Shown in pieces: positions 7,690 through 13,795 of a stretch of DNA of 22,975 nt. A program made the position numbers and the translations under genes. The number at the start of each line of letters is the position of its first letter. Positions within the stretch are counted from its first letter, which is position 1. The DNA is from Trebonia sp. (lineage in GTDB: Bacteria; Actinomycetota; Actinomycetes; Streptosporangiales; Streptosporangiaceae). The notes beneath the pieces are model-generated. The model was not told the DNA's origin. It ran no database searches and saw only the letters and a list, made by a program, of their open reading frames with translations. The stretch spans positions 1-22,975 of the forward strand of contig JASHPP010000355.1 of NCBI GenBank assembly GCA_030038035.1, in the 5' to 3' direction.

Positions 7690-7708
7690 GTGAGCCAACG
7701 TGGGGTCC

Positions 7709-7725
7709 CGGACTACCGCAGTCCG
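7709..7725. terminator. Inverted repeat CGGACT-N5-AGTCCG between SnoaL-like and methyltransferase genes
   Basis: The six-base arms lie 27 bases downstream of the SnoaL-like stop and 20 bases upstream of the methyltransferase start. A weak terminator or an operator are both possible. There is no T-tract. Confidence 0.3.
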
Positions 7726-7751
7726 CGGAGCGCTTCCCGGGCCGGGTCCCG

Positions 7752-8222
7752 CTAGTCGTGGCCCAGGCGGCGAAGCTGCGCGGCGACGTGGTCGTCGGCG
7801 TCCCCTTCGGCCCCCGAACCCGCGGAGACGTCGTGCGCGTAGGCGGTGTCCATGTATTCGCGCAGGAACTTCACCTTCTCGCCGTTCACCTCGATGATGA
7901 ACACGTAGGAATTCTCGTAGAGATTGCCGTTGCGCAGCGTGCCCCGGGCGGTGGTCTCCGCGGCCACCCAGTTGCCCTCGCCGAACACGTTGCGGATCTC
8001 GACCTTGGGGTCCCCTGGCTCGAAAAGGCCCTCGCGCACAGGCTGGAGGAAGTCATCGATGATCGCGTGGCCGCGCTGGGACGGCAGTCCGCGCGCCACG
8101 TCATTGACCATCCAGACCGAGTCGTCGTCGAAAAACTCACCGATCAAGGCGAAGTCACCGGTGCTCAGCGTCTCGAAGAAACGCCGCACCACGTCTTTGG
8201 AGTCGCTAGCTGCGTCAGGCAT
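7752..8222 (-). CDS. SnoaL-like / NTF2-like (ketosteroid isomerase fold) protein
   Basis: The product has 156 residues from the ATG at 8222. It begins with the helical SKDVVRRFFETLSTGDF, followed by LIGEFFDDDSVWMV, the typical first helix-strand of SnoaL-like domains. FGEGNWVAAETTARGTLRNG and YVFIIEVNGEKVKFLREYMD then form the curved sheet, and REYMDT matches the C-terminal strand of the family. It is intact for a family of about 130-160 residues, apart from a Gly/Ala/Asp-rich tail. Members range from isomerases and hydrolases to non-catalytic stress proteins, so no reaction is assigned. It is followed by the methyltransferase on the same strand. Confidence 0.75.
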   Translation of the reverse strand: MPDAASDSKDVVRRFFETLSTGDFALIGEFFDDDSVWMVNDVARGLPSQRGHAIIDDFLQPVREGLFEPGDPKVEIRNVFGEGNWVAAETTARGTLRNGNLYENSYVFIIEVNGEKVKFLREYMDTAYAHDVSAGSGAEGDADDHVAAQLRRLGHD

Positions 8223-8265
8223 GCCACGATGTTCTCACGCGTTCCGGCGGCCGGGAAGCCGTCGG

Positions 8266-8532
8266 CTACGGGCGCGTGAAAGTCACGTGGGTGACGCCGC
8301 TCGGAGCGGTCACTGACTCCACATGGAAGCGTTCCTCGAGCCTTTCGAGCCCGTCCCAGACCGACTCGCCGCGCCCGAGGACAATCGGCGCGACCGGGAT
8401 GTGCATTCTCCGCGCCGATGCCCACTGCCCAGGCGCCCGCGATCGCGTCGTCGACACCCGTGCGGCCGCCGGGCTGGCCGTGCATCGCGCGTCGAGTGAG
8501 ACGGCGAAATTGTGGACGCGAACGCGTGACAT
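8266..8532 (-). pseudogene. RibD C-terminal / dihydrofolate-reductase-like protein, multiply deleted remnant
   Basis: Three pieces of a dihydrofolate-reductase-like (RibD_C) protein of normally about 200-230 residues are compressed into 267 bases. The first is the N-terminus MSRVRVHNFAVSLD from the ATG at 8532, after a good AGGGAG site. The second is GGRTGVDDAIAGAW..VGIGAEN, which lies in a different reading frame. The third, back in the first frame, is MHIPVAPIVLGRGES..LEERFHVESVTAPSGVTHVTFTR, which reaches the natural C-terminus. At least two deletions are implied: one after SVSLD and one removing the central nucleotide-binding part (about 100 residues). No functional product is expected. 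It is divergent from the DUF574 methyltransferase gene. Confidence 0.75.
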
Positions 8533-8606
8533 GGCACATCTCCCTGCGCAGTCGGCCAGCCATCGCAACGGTAGACCGCGAACACCGGCTGAACTCATCG
8601 CGGCGC

Positions 8607-8619
8607 TAGTATCCGCTTA
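8607..8619 (+). promoter_or_regulatory. Candidate leaderless promoter, TAGTAT-N6-ATG
   Basis: A -10-like TAGTAT (8607-8612) ends six bases before the ATG of the DUF574 methyltransferase gene, and no ribosome-binding site is present. This would place the transcript start on the A of ATG. The same arrangement occurs at the TetR gene starting at 19887. No clear -35 was found. Confidence 0.5.
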
Positions 8620-9443
8620 TGCCGGGAAAGGACGCTGAAAACGACGCAGAAAACAAGGTACCCGCGCTGGACACGGCGCACGCTCATCCCGCTCGCGTCT
8701 ACAACTACTGGCTCGGGGGCAAGGACAATTTCGCCGCGGACCGGGAGGCGGCGGAGCGGGCGATCGCGGCCAATCCAGGGATCGTCGCGGACGTGCGCGC
8801 CAACCGGGCGTTCCTCACCCGGGCGGTCCGCTACCTGGTCACCGAAGGCGGAATCCGGCAGTTCCTCGACATCGGCACCGGGCTGCCCGCCGCGGGCAAC
8901 ACCCACGAGGTGGCGCAGGCGGCCGATCCGCGGGCGCGGGTCGTCTACGTGGACAATGACCCGATCGTCTTGTCGCATGCCCAGGCGCTGCTCAGCAGCA
9001 GCCGGGAAGGCGTCACCGCCTACCTCGACGCGGACCTGCGCGACACCGCCGCCATCCTGCGGGCCGCGGCGAAGACCCTGGACTTCGCCGCGCCGGTCGC
9101 GATCATGCTGCTGATCATCTTGCACCTGATCCCCGACTCCGACGACCCGCACGGCATCGTGGCGAGCCTGGTACGGGCAGTGCCGGCCGGCAGCTACCTG
9201 GTGCTGGCGCACCCGGCCAGCGACATCCGCACCGAGCAGATGGCGGAGATGACCAAGCGCGTGAACGAGCGCATGAGCAGGCCGGGGGCGACCATGCGCG
9301 ACCGGGCCGCGGTCACCCGGTTCTTCGACGGGCTCGACCTGCTCGACCCGGGCGTGGTGCAGCCGCAGCAGTGGCGGCCCGAGCCGGGCGCCGTCGGCCC
9401 GGACCAGGTGACGGCCTGGTGCGGGGTCGCCCGCAAGCGCTAA
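8619..9443 (+). CDS. SAV2177/DUF574-family SAM-dependent methyltransferase
   Basis: The product has 274 residues and appears full length for this largely actinobacterial family. Signatures are ARVYNYWLGGKDNFAADREAA near residues 26-45, FLDIGTGLP (82-90) followed by NTHEVAQ, VVYVDNDPIVLSHA, and a late SYLVLAHPASD. FFDGLDLLDPGVV near the C-terminus is also family-typical. The fold binds S-adenosylmethionine; the methyl acceptor is not established for most members, which are often multi-copy in actinomycete genomes. The start is probably leaderless. It converges on the second VOC gene with only 14 bases between the stops. Confidence 0.88.
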   Translation: MPGKDAENDAENKVPALDTAHAHPARVYNYWLGGKDNFAADREAAERAIAANPGIVADVRANRAFLTRAVRYLVTEGGIRQFLDIGTGLPAAGNTHEVAQAADPRARVVYVDNDPIVLSHAQALLSSSREGVTAYLDADLRDTAAILRAAAKTLDFAAPVAIMLLIILHLIPDSDDPHGIVASLVRAVPAGSYLVLAHPASDIRTEQMAEMTKRVNERMSRPGATMRDRAAVTRFFDGLDLLDPGVVQPQQWRPEPGAVGPDQVTAWCGVARKR

Positions 9444-9457
9444 CCGGCCGCGCCGGA

Positions 9458-9751
9458 TTACGCGTGCCGCGGGAACTGAGTCAGCGACAGCGTGTTGCCG
9501 TCCGGGTCGGCGAACCACGCCACAAGGGCGCCACCGGGCGCGGCGGTGACGCGCCAGCCGAGGATCGTGTACCCGGGCGTGGCGACCTCGGGCACCGCCG
9601 TGACCCGCAGCATGGTGCCGTTGGCGTCGAAGACGCACGCGACGTCGGTCCGCTCGGTCACCGGCAGGCCGAGCACCTGCTCATAGAACGCGCGCGCCCG
9701 GTCCAGGCCGGTCGTCGCCGCGAAGGCGATCACCTCTGACGATCCCAGCAT
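9458..9751 (-). CDS. VOC-family (glyoxalase-like) protein with an apparent internal deletion
   Basis: The product has 97 residues from the ATG at 9751, preceded by a good GGAAGG site. The N-terminal half is normal: VIAFAATTGLDRARAFYEQVLGLPV, then MLRVTAVPEVATPGYTILGW. The C-terminal strand PGGALVAWFADPDGNTLSLTQF is also normal. In the family of about 125-135 residues, the LGW strand is followed by an IExxVxxLxxRGVxFERYxG..DELGIWTAP segment before GGAxVAWFxDPDGN. Here RVTAAPGGALVAWF joins the two directly, so about 35 residues appear lost in frame. Both half-domains remain, so residual folding is conceivable but unlikely to be active. It is the last gene after the cyclase, 27 bases downstream on the same strand. 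Confidence 0.7.
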   Translation of the reverse strand: MLGSSEVIAFAATTGLDRARAFYEQVLGLPVTERTDVACVFDANGTMLRVTAVPEVATPGYTILGWRVTAAPGGALVAWFADPDGNTLSLTQFPRHA

Positions 9752-9778
9752 GGCGCCTTCCGTCGCGTTGCCGCCTAG

Positions 9779-10726
9779 TCAGCGGATCGCCACCGCGTTG
9801 GCCGGCGAGCCGCAGCCGCCGTCGAGGTTGAGCGGCACGCTGGCGAACAGGAACTCATACCGTCCGTCCCTGTGGCAGGCCGCGGCGAGCGCGGCGAAGT
9901 CGAACAGCTCACCGATCGCGAAGCCCAGGCACGGGATCAGCCGCAGGTGCAGCGACCCGGCCTCCCGGTCCACCGGCACGACCTCCACGGCGGGGTTGTC
10001 GGCGGTCACCGCGGCGGCACCGCTGTCCCACAGGAACCGGCTCATCTCCTCGCTGCCCGACAGGCCCGCGCACCGGTAGCCGAGTGGGTCGGCCATCCGC
10101 TCGGCCAGCTCGCGTCGGCCCTGCTCGTCGAGCGCCAGGTAGCTGTCCATCCAGCCGGTCCTGACGCACAGGATGTCGCCGAGCCGCAGCCGGCTGCCCT
10201 GTTCCCGCAGCACCGCCTCGACCTCGGCGACGCTGAACGCCTTGACCTCGAACGGGTCGTGCCCGCCGGCCGCCAGGTCGATCAGCATGCCGCGCCCGAT
10301 GATGCCCTGCCGGGCCCAGTGCTGGATGCCCAGCGGTCCAGGGTCGGCGTCGGGGCTGCCCTGCCAGCCGCCGTAGAAGCCGTCCGGCGCGGCGATGTGG
10401 CGCAGGCCGTCCCACTGGCTTGATGCCTGCGGATAGAACCCGTCCAGCCGGTCGTCCCAGGCCCCCGGCCACATCGGGAACACCGTATGCTTCGGCGGCT
10501 GCCGCCCGAAGAACGAGGGGTCGGGCAGTCCGAGCGGCAGGCTCAGGCCGATCCGCTCGCCGGTGCGCACCGCCCCGGCCGCCGCCGCGACCACGTCGCC
10601 GGTGAGCCGGTTCAGCGTGCCGAACTGGTCGCCTGGGCCATGGACGTGCCAGGAATGCCGCAGGCCCGCCACCGGCAGGCGGGGGAGCTCATCGAACGGG
10701 ACGACTACGGTGTCAGGCTCGGTCAC
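9779..10726 (-). CDS. Cyclase-family (kynurenine formamidase-like) metal-dependent hydrolase
   Basis: The product has 315 residues from the GTG at 10726; an in-frame ATG at 10756 is the alternative. The family (PF04199-type) contains metal-dependent amidases and cyclases that hydrolyse or close small-molecule rings. The motif here is SSQWDGLRHI (102-111), matching the family's metal-binding H/Q-x-D-x3-H region. GIIGRGMLIDLA, LRLGDILCVRTGWMD, AVTADNPAVEVVP and HLRLIPCLGFAIGELFDFAALA are the following conserved blocks. The length fits the subfamily of about 310-330 residues. The GTG overlaps the TGA of the truncated HAD frame as GTGA, suggesting translational coupling. It lies upstream of the VOC gene, divergent from the P450. 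The substrate is unknown. Confidence 0.8.
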   Translation of the reverse strand: MTEPDTVVVPFDELPRLPVAGLRHSWHVHGPGDQFGTLNRLTGDVVAAAAGAVRTGERIGLSLPLGLPDPSFFGRQPPKHTVFPMWPGAWDDRLDGFYPQASSQWDGLRHIAAPDGFYGGWQGSPDADPGPLGIQHWARQGIIGRGMLIDLAAGGHDPFEVKAFSVAEVEAVLREQGSRLRLGDILCVRTGWMDSYLALDEQGRRELAERMADPLGYRCAGLSGSEEMSRFLWDSGAAAVTADNPAVEVVPVDREAGSLHLRLIPCLGFAIGELFDFAALAAACHRDGRYEFLFASVPLNLDGGCGSPANAVAIR

Positions 10727-11115
10727 GCTCCCGACCGTACCGGACCGGCCCGCCATGACAAGCAGGGCCTGACAAGCGAGACCGGTGCGCACCGATCACC
10801 ACCGAGCTGCGGGCGCCTCCAGTAAGCGAACTGGGCCCGCAGGAGAACCTCCGGATCGGCTGTCGACCGGTACCGGCTGACGGTGGCCGCCAGCGACATC
10901 CGGGCCAGGTCGCGCTGGCAGCGGAAGGCGGGACCGTGCGCTGCGCCGGTCAGTTCGCGGAACGCGGACGACCAGGCCCTGGCCACCTCGGCCGGGCTGA
11001 CCGTCTGGGGCGGGGCGTGCTCGCAGACTTGCTGGCAGATGGCCGTGATGACGTCGGTGTCCTCGTCGACCAGGGTTCCGTAGAAGTCCAGCAAGAGCGC
11101 TCGCGGGCCAGGCAT
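10723..11115 (-). pseudogene. HAD-superfamily hydrolase, C-terminally truncated
   Basis: The frame encodes 130 residues from the ATG at 11115. It starts with the HAD motif I LLLDFYGTLVDEDT (nucleophile Asp10), followed by the alpha-helical cap region (TAICQQVCEHAP, EVARAWSSAFRELTG, CQRDLARMSLAATVSRY) and LLRAQFAYWRRPQL. Full-length homologues continue for about 100 more residues with motif II (VVSNxDR), the motif III lysine and motif IV (VGDSLxxD). Here the sequence changes after RRPQL into an Arg/Pro-rich stretch that ends on the start codon of the cyclase gene. Without motifs II-IV it cannot be catalytic. I infer a deletion that fused the gene to the cyclase upstream region. Confidence 0.7.
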
Positions 11116-11122
11116 GCTCAGC

Positions 11123-11128
11123 AGGCTA
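11123..11128 (-). promoter_or_regulatory. Candidate -10 element of the HAD/cyclase transcript (TAGCCT)
   Basis: Read on the minus strand, TAGCCT ends seven bases before the ATG at 11115, and no ribosome-binding site is visible. This fits a leaderless start like those at 8619 and 19887. The match to consensus is moderate and there is no clear -35. Confidence 0.3.
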
Positions 11129-11215
11129 GTCTGCGCTTTACCCGGGGGAGCCGGCCGGGACCGTTCGGAACAATCGCCCTTAATCGCCCCTCTAGGAAGA
11201 CATCTCCGGCAGGCG

Positions 11216-11221
11216 TAACAT
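11216..11221 (+). promoter_or_regulatory. Candidate -10 element of the P450 gene (TAACAT)
   Basis: TAACAT ends eight bases before the P450 ATG and no convincing ribosome-binding site follows. A leaderless or very short-leader transcript is plausible. The intergenic region shared with the divergent HAD gene is only 114 bases. Confidence 0.3.
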
Positions 11222-11229
11222 CCCCGGAC

Positions 11230-12432
11230 ATGAGTGCTGTCGGCGATCTCCACCTGCCGGAGATCGACTACAACTCGCCGGACTTCGGGCCGCACAATTA
11301 CCACGAGCAGCTGGCGCGGGCACGCGAGCAGGGCTGGCTGGCGCACTCGCCGCTGGCGTACATCGTGCTCGACGCGGAGTCGGGCGACTTCTTCCTCCGG
11401 TCGCGGCAGACGGCATTCCCCGGTCCGCAGCTCGCCGAAATCTTCGGCATCACGAGCGGTCCGCTCTTCAACCACATCAACGCGAACATCCTGAACCTCA
11501 CCGGTGACAAGCACCGGCGGCTGCGGTCGCTGGTCGGCCACGCGTTCACGCCGCGCGCCGCGGACCGCTGGCGGCCGGTCATGGGGGAGTTCATCGCGCA
11601 GATCTGGGACGAGCTGGGCGGCGCCCGCGGCGCCGAGTTCGTGGCGGCCGTCGCCAAGCCGTACCCGAGCCGCACGATCGCCGCCGTCCTCGGCGCGCCC
11701 GTGGCGGACGCGTCCAGGCTGCACCACTGGTCCAACATGGTGCAGCGCCAGTTCGACATCCAGGCGCTGGCCACCCAGGTCCCCGAGATCGAGCAGGCGG
11801 TCCTCGAGGCCGAGGACTATGTGAGCAAGCTCCTCGACGACCGCAGGGCGAACCCGCGCGACGACCTGATCACCGCCCTCGTCCAGGCCGAAGAGCAGGG
11901 CGACAAGCTCAGCCACGACGAGTGCCTCAACCTCGTGCTCAACGTGCTGCAGGGCGGGGTGGACACCACCCAGAGCCAGCTCGCGCACGCGCTGCGGCTG
12001 TTCGCGCAGCACCCGGGCCAGTGGCAGGTGCTTGCCCGCGACCCGGGCCGCTACGCCGCTCCCGCCGTGCAGGAGGTGCTGCGGTTCGAGCCGATCGCGC
12101 CGTTCACCGCGCGGATCGTCCTTTCTGACATCGAGCACCGCGGCGTCACGTTCCCGGCGGGCACGATCGTGGCGGTCTGCTCCGAGCGCGCCAACCGCGA
12201 GACCCGCGACGGCGAGACCTTCGACATCACCGCCGCCCGCGACCCCAGGCTGTTCACCTTCGGCGCGGGCCCGCACTTCTGCCTCGGCGCCAACCTGGCC
12301 CGCGCCGAGCTTGAGGAGGCGCTGGCGTTCCTCGCGCCCCGGATGCCCGGGCTCGCCCCAGACGGCGAGCCGCGGCTCGGCGGGGTGGAAGGGATCTACG
12401 GGATCGAGGCGCTGCCGCTGCGCTGGGATTAA
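11230..12432 (+). CDS. Cytochrome P450
   Basis: The product is a 400-residue, soluble bacterial class I type P450 monooxygenase that should need a separate ferredoxin and reductase; neither is in the window. The ATG at 11230 gives the usual N-terminus (LPEIDYNSPDFGPHNYHEQLARAREQGWLA). Signatures are the C-helix HRRLRSLVGHAFTPR, the I-helix oxygen-activation motif GGVDTTQ (242-248), the K-helix E-x-x-R in QEVLRFEP (282-285), SERANRE, and the haem loop FGAGPHFCLG with Cys351 as thiolate ligand. The length and all core motifs are intact. It is divergent from the HAD/cyclase genes and convergent with the DUF3291 gene. The substrate is not predictable. Confidence 0.93.
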   Translation: MSAVGDLHLPEIDYNSPDFGPHNYHEQLARAREQGWLAHSPLAYIVLDAESGDFFLRSRQTAFPGPQLAEIFGITSGPLFNHINANILNLTGDKHRRLRSLVGHAFTPRAADRWRPVMGEFIAQIWDELGGARGAEFVAAVAKPYPSRTIAAVLGAPVADASRLHHWSNMVQRQFDIQALATQVPEIEQAVLEAEDYVSKLLDDRRANPRDDLITALVQAEEQGDKLSHDECLNLVLNVLQGGVDTTQSQLAHALRLFAQHPGQWQVLARDPGRYAAPAVQEVLRFEPIAPFTARIVLSDIEHRGVTFPAGTIVAVCSERANRETRDGETFDITAARDPRLFTFGAGPHFCLGANLARAELEEALAFLAPRMPGLAPDGEPRLGGVEGIYGIEALPLRWD

Positions 12433-12497
12433 AGAAATTTCATCCAGAACGAGCCGTGGCGCCTGCCCAGCCGTCCGCGCGCGCCCGAAGCCGGTCA

Positions 12498-13013
12498 CTA
12501 GACCGGGCAGGTCCAGCGGTCTGGGCTGCGCAGCATGTCGGGCTCGCCGCTGTCCGGCGGCGGGAAGTGCTCGCGCAGGGTGAACGCGTACGGCGTCGGG
12601 CCGTGCACGCGCAGGTGCCTCACCCGGTCTTCGGCCTCGGGGATCGCCGGGATGTGGCCGCGCGGAATCCACCACAGCGCGGTGTACGCGTCGGTCATCC
12701 GCTCGAACCACTCGCGGCGGCGCCGCAGCACCGCCAGGTGCGCGTCGCCGTAGACGTACGCGGCGAGCGCCGCCACCGACTCCCACACGGACATGTTGAT
12801 GAGGATGCCGCCGTCGGCGCCCTCGGCGTCCTGCTCGAAGGCGCGCAGCGCCGTCGCGTTCCCGTCCTCGGTCTGCAGCCGCCACACGAACCCGGGGGCG
12901 GCGTCGGCGACCGCGTTCACCGGGTCGAGCGCCGCCGCGAAGTCCGCGAGCGCGGGGCTGTCCAGCGGCGCGACCAGCCGGCCGATGTTCACTTGCGCGA
13001 GCACATAGGTCAC
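12498..13013 (-). CDS. DUF3291-family protein
   Basis: The product has 171 residues. The GTG start at 13013 overlaps the TGA of the upstream TetR gene as GTGA, which implies translational coupling. The N-terminus LAQVNIGRLVAPLDSPALADFAAALDPVNAVADAAPGF is the hallmark of DUF3291, followed by VWRLQTEDGNAT and ILINMSVWESVAALAAYVYG. These proteins resemble antibiotic-biosynthesis-monooxygenase-type alpha/beta barrels, but no enzymatic activity is established. Its position directly after the regulator suggests that it belongs to the regulon of the GMC oxidoreductase locus. Confidence 0.85.
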   Translation of the reverse strand: MTYVLAQVNIGRLVAPLDSPALADFAAALDPVNAVADAAPGFVWRLQTEDGNATALRAFEQDAEGADGGILINMSVWESVAALAAYVYGDAHLAVLRRRREWFERMTDAYTALWWIPRGHIPAIPEAEDRVRHLRVHGPTPYAFTLREHFPPPDSGEPDMLRSPDRWTCPV

Positions 13014-13720
13014 GCCCCGATGCTAGCGCCGGCGATGATGGCGTTGATCGCGAAGGCGAAGCGCACGGCGGTATCGCCTTCCGTCAGCGTGACCGCCATG
13101 CCGGTGATGTTCGGGTAGCGGTCGGCGGGCAGGGCGGCGTAGATGTCGCGCACGGGGTCGGTGTAGCTGGCGGCCAGCGACTTGTGGTGCGGCGCGGTGG
13201 GCGTGCGCTGGCCGGCGATGCCCTGCTCGACGGCGGTCGCGACCGTGACCAGGTAGAGGGCGTCGACGGCCCAGGCGGCGGCCAGGTCGGGGATCTCGCC
13301 GGCGCGCAGCAGCGCCAGGGCGGTCTCGGTGATGGCCAGCGCGGAGGGCCAGACCGGGATCGAGCCGAGCGCGACCTGGGCGATCCCCGGGTACCCGCAC
13401 AGCGCGTCCAGGGTGGCCGTGAACAGGGCGGTGAGCTGCTCGTGCCAGCGCGCCGGGTCGACGGTGACCGCGGGAACCTGCGAGAGCACCCGGTCAAGCA
13501 TCCGCTCGAGCAGGTCCTCGCGGTTGGCGACGTAGACATACAGCGAGGCGGGCCCGGTGTCGAGGCGCTCGGCGACGCTGCGCAGCGTCACCGCGTCGAG
13601 CCGGTCCTGCCTGACGAGCTCAAGGGCCGCGTCGACGATCACCGCACGGGACAGCGGCTGCTTCGCCGGGCGGTCGCGGCGGCTGCGCGGTTCGCTGAGC
13701 TCGGTCACGTCCGCGAGCAT
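13010..13720 (-). CDS. TetR/AcrR-family transcriptional regulator
   Basis: The product has 236 residues from the ATG at 13720; an in-frame GTG 12 bases downstream is a possible alternative, and neither has a good ribosome-binding site. The DNA-binding domain occupies about residues 22-70: SRAVIVDAALELVRQ, AVTLRSVAERLDTGPASLYVYVANREDLLERML, a standard TetR helix-turn-helix. The C-terminal part (WHEQLTALFTATLDALCGYPGIAQVALG and on) resembles the TetR_C ligand-binding domain found in regulators of this type. It is divergent from the GMC gene across a 75-base region with palindromes, so autoregulation and control of the GMC operon are likely. The ligand is unknown. Confidence 0.88.
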   Translation of the reverse strand: MLADVTELSEPRSRRDRPAKQPLSRAVIVDAALELVRQDRLDAVTLRSVAERLDTGPASLYVYVANREDLLERMLDRVLSQVPAVTVDPARWHEQLTALFTATLDALCGYPGIAQVALGSIPVWPSALAITETALALLRAGEIPDLAAAWAVDALYLVTVATAVEQGIAGQRTPTAPHHKSLAASYTDPVRDIYAALPADRYPNITGMAVTLTEGDTAVRFAFAINAIIAGASIGA

Positions 13721-13725
13721 AGCAC

Positions 13726-13768
13726 TTGACAGAACGGTGTTCCTGACGAATGATGTTCGTTACGAACG
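13726..13768 (+). promoter_or_regulatory. Promoter and TetR operator candidates between TetR and GMC genes
   Basis: TTGACA (13726-13731) and AATGAT (13749-13754) form a -35/-10 pair with a 17-base spacer directed at the GMC gene. GAAC-GGT-GTTC (13732-13742) lies in the spacer right after the -35. ACGAA-N5-TTCGT and GTTCG-TTA-CGAAC (13756-13768) overlap the -10 and the start region. GAAC/GTTC half-sites are shared by the first and last palindromes. This layout is classic for repression by a divergently encoded TetR protein. Confidence 0.6.
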
Positions 13769-13795
13769 AGGATCGAGAGTGGTAGGGGGACCACG

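Noticed and set aside
11116..12885. Minus-strand open frame of about 590 codons opposite the P450 gene, continuous with the HAD fragment
   Set aside because: The residues upstream of the HAD start are Arg/Ala/Gly-rich shadow sequence of the P450 and DUF3291 region. Only the last 130 residues have family motifs, so the HAD start at 11115 was used.
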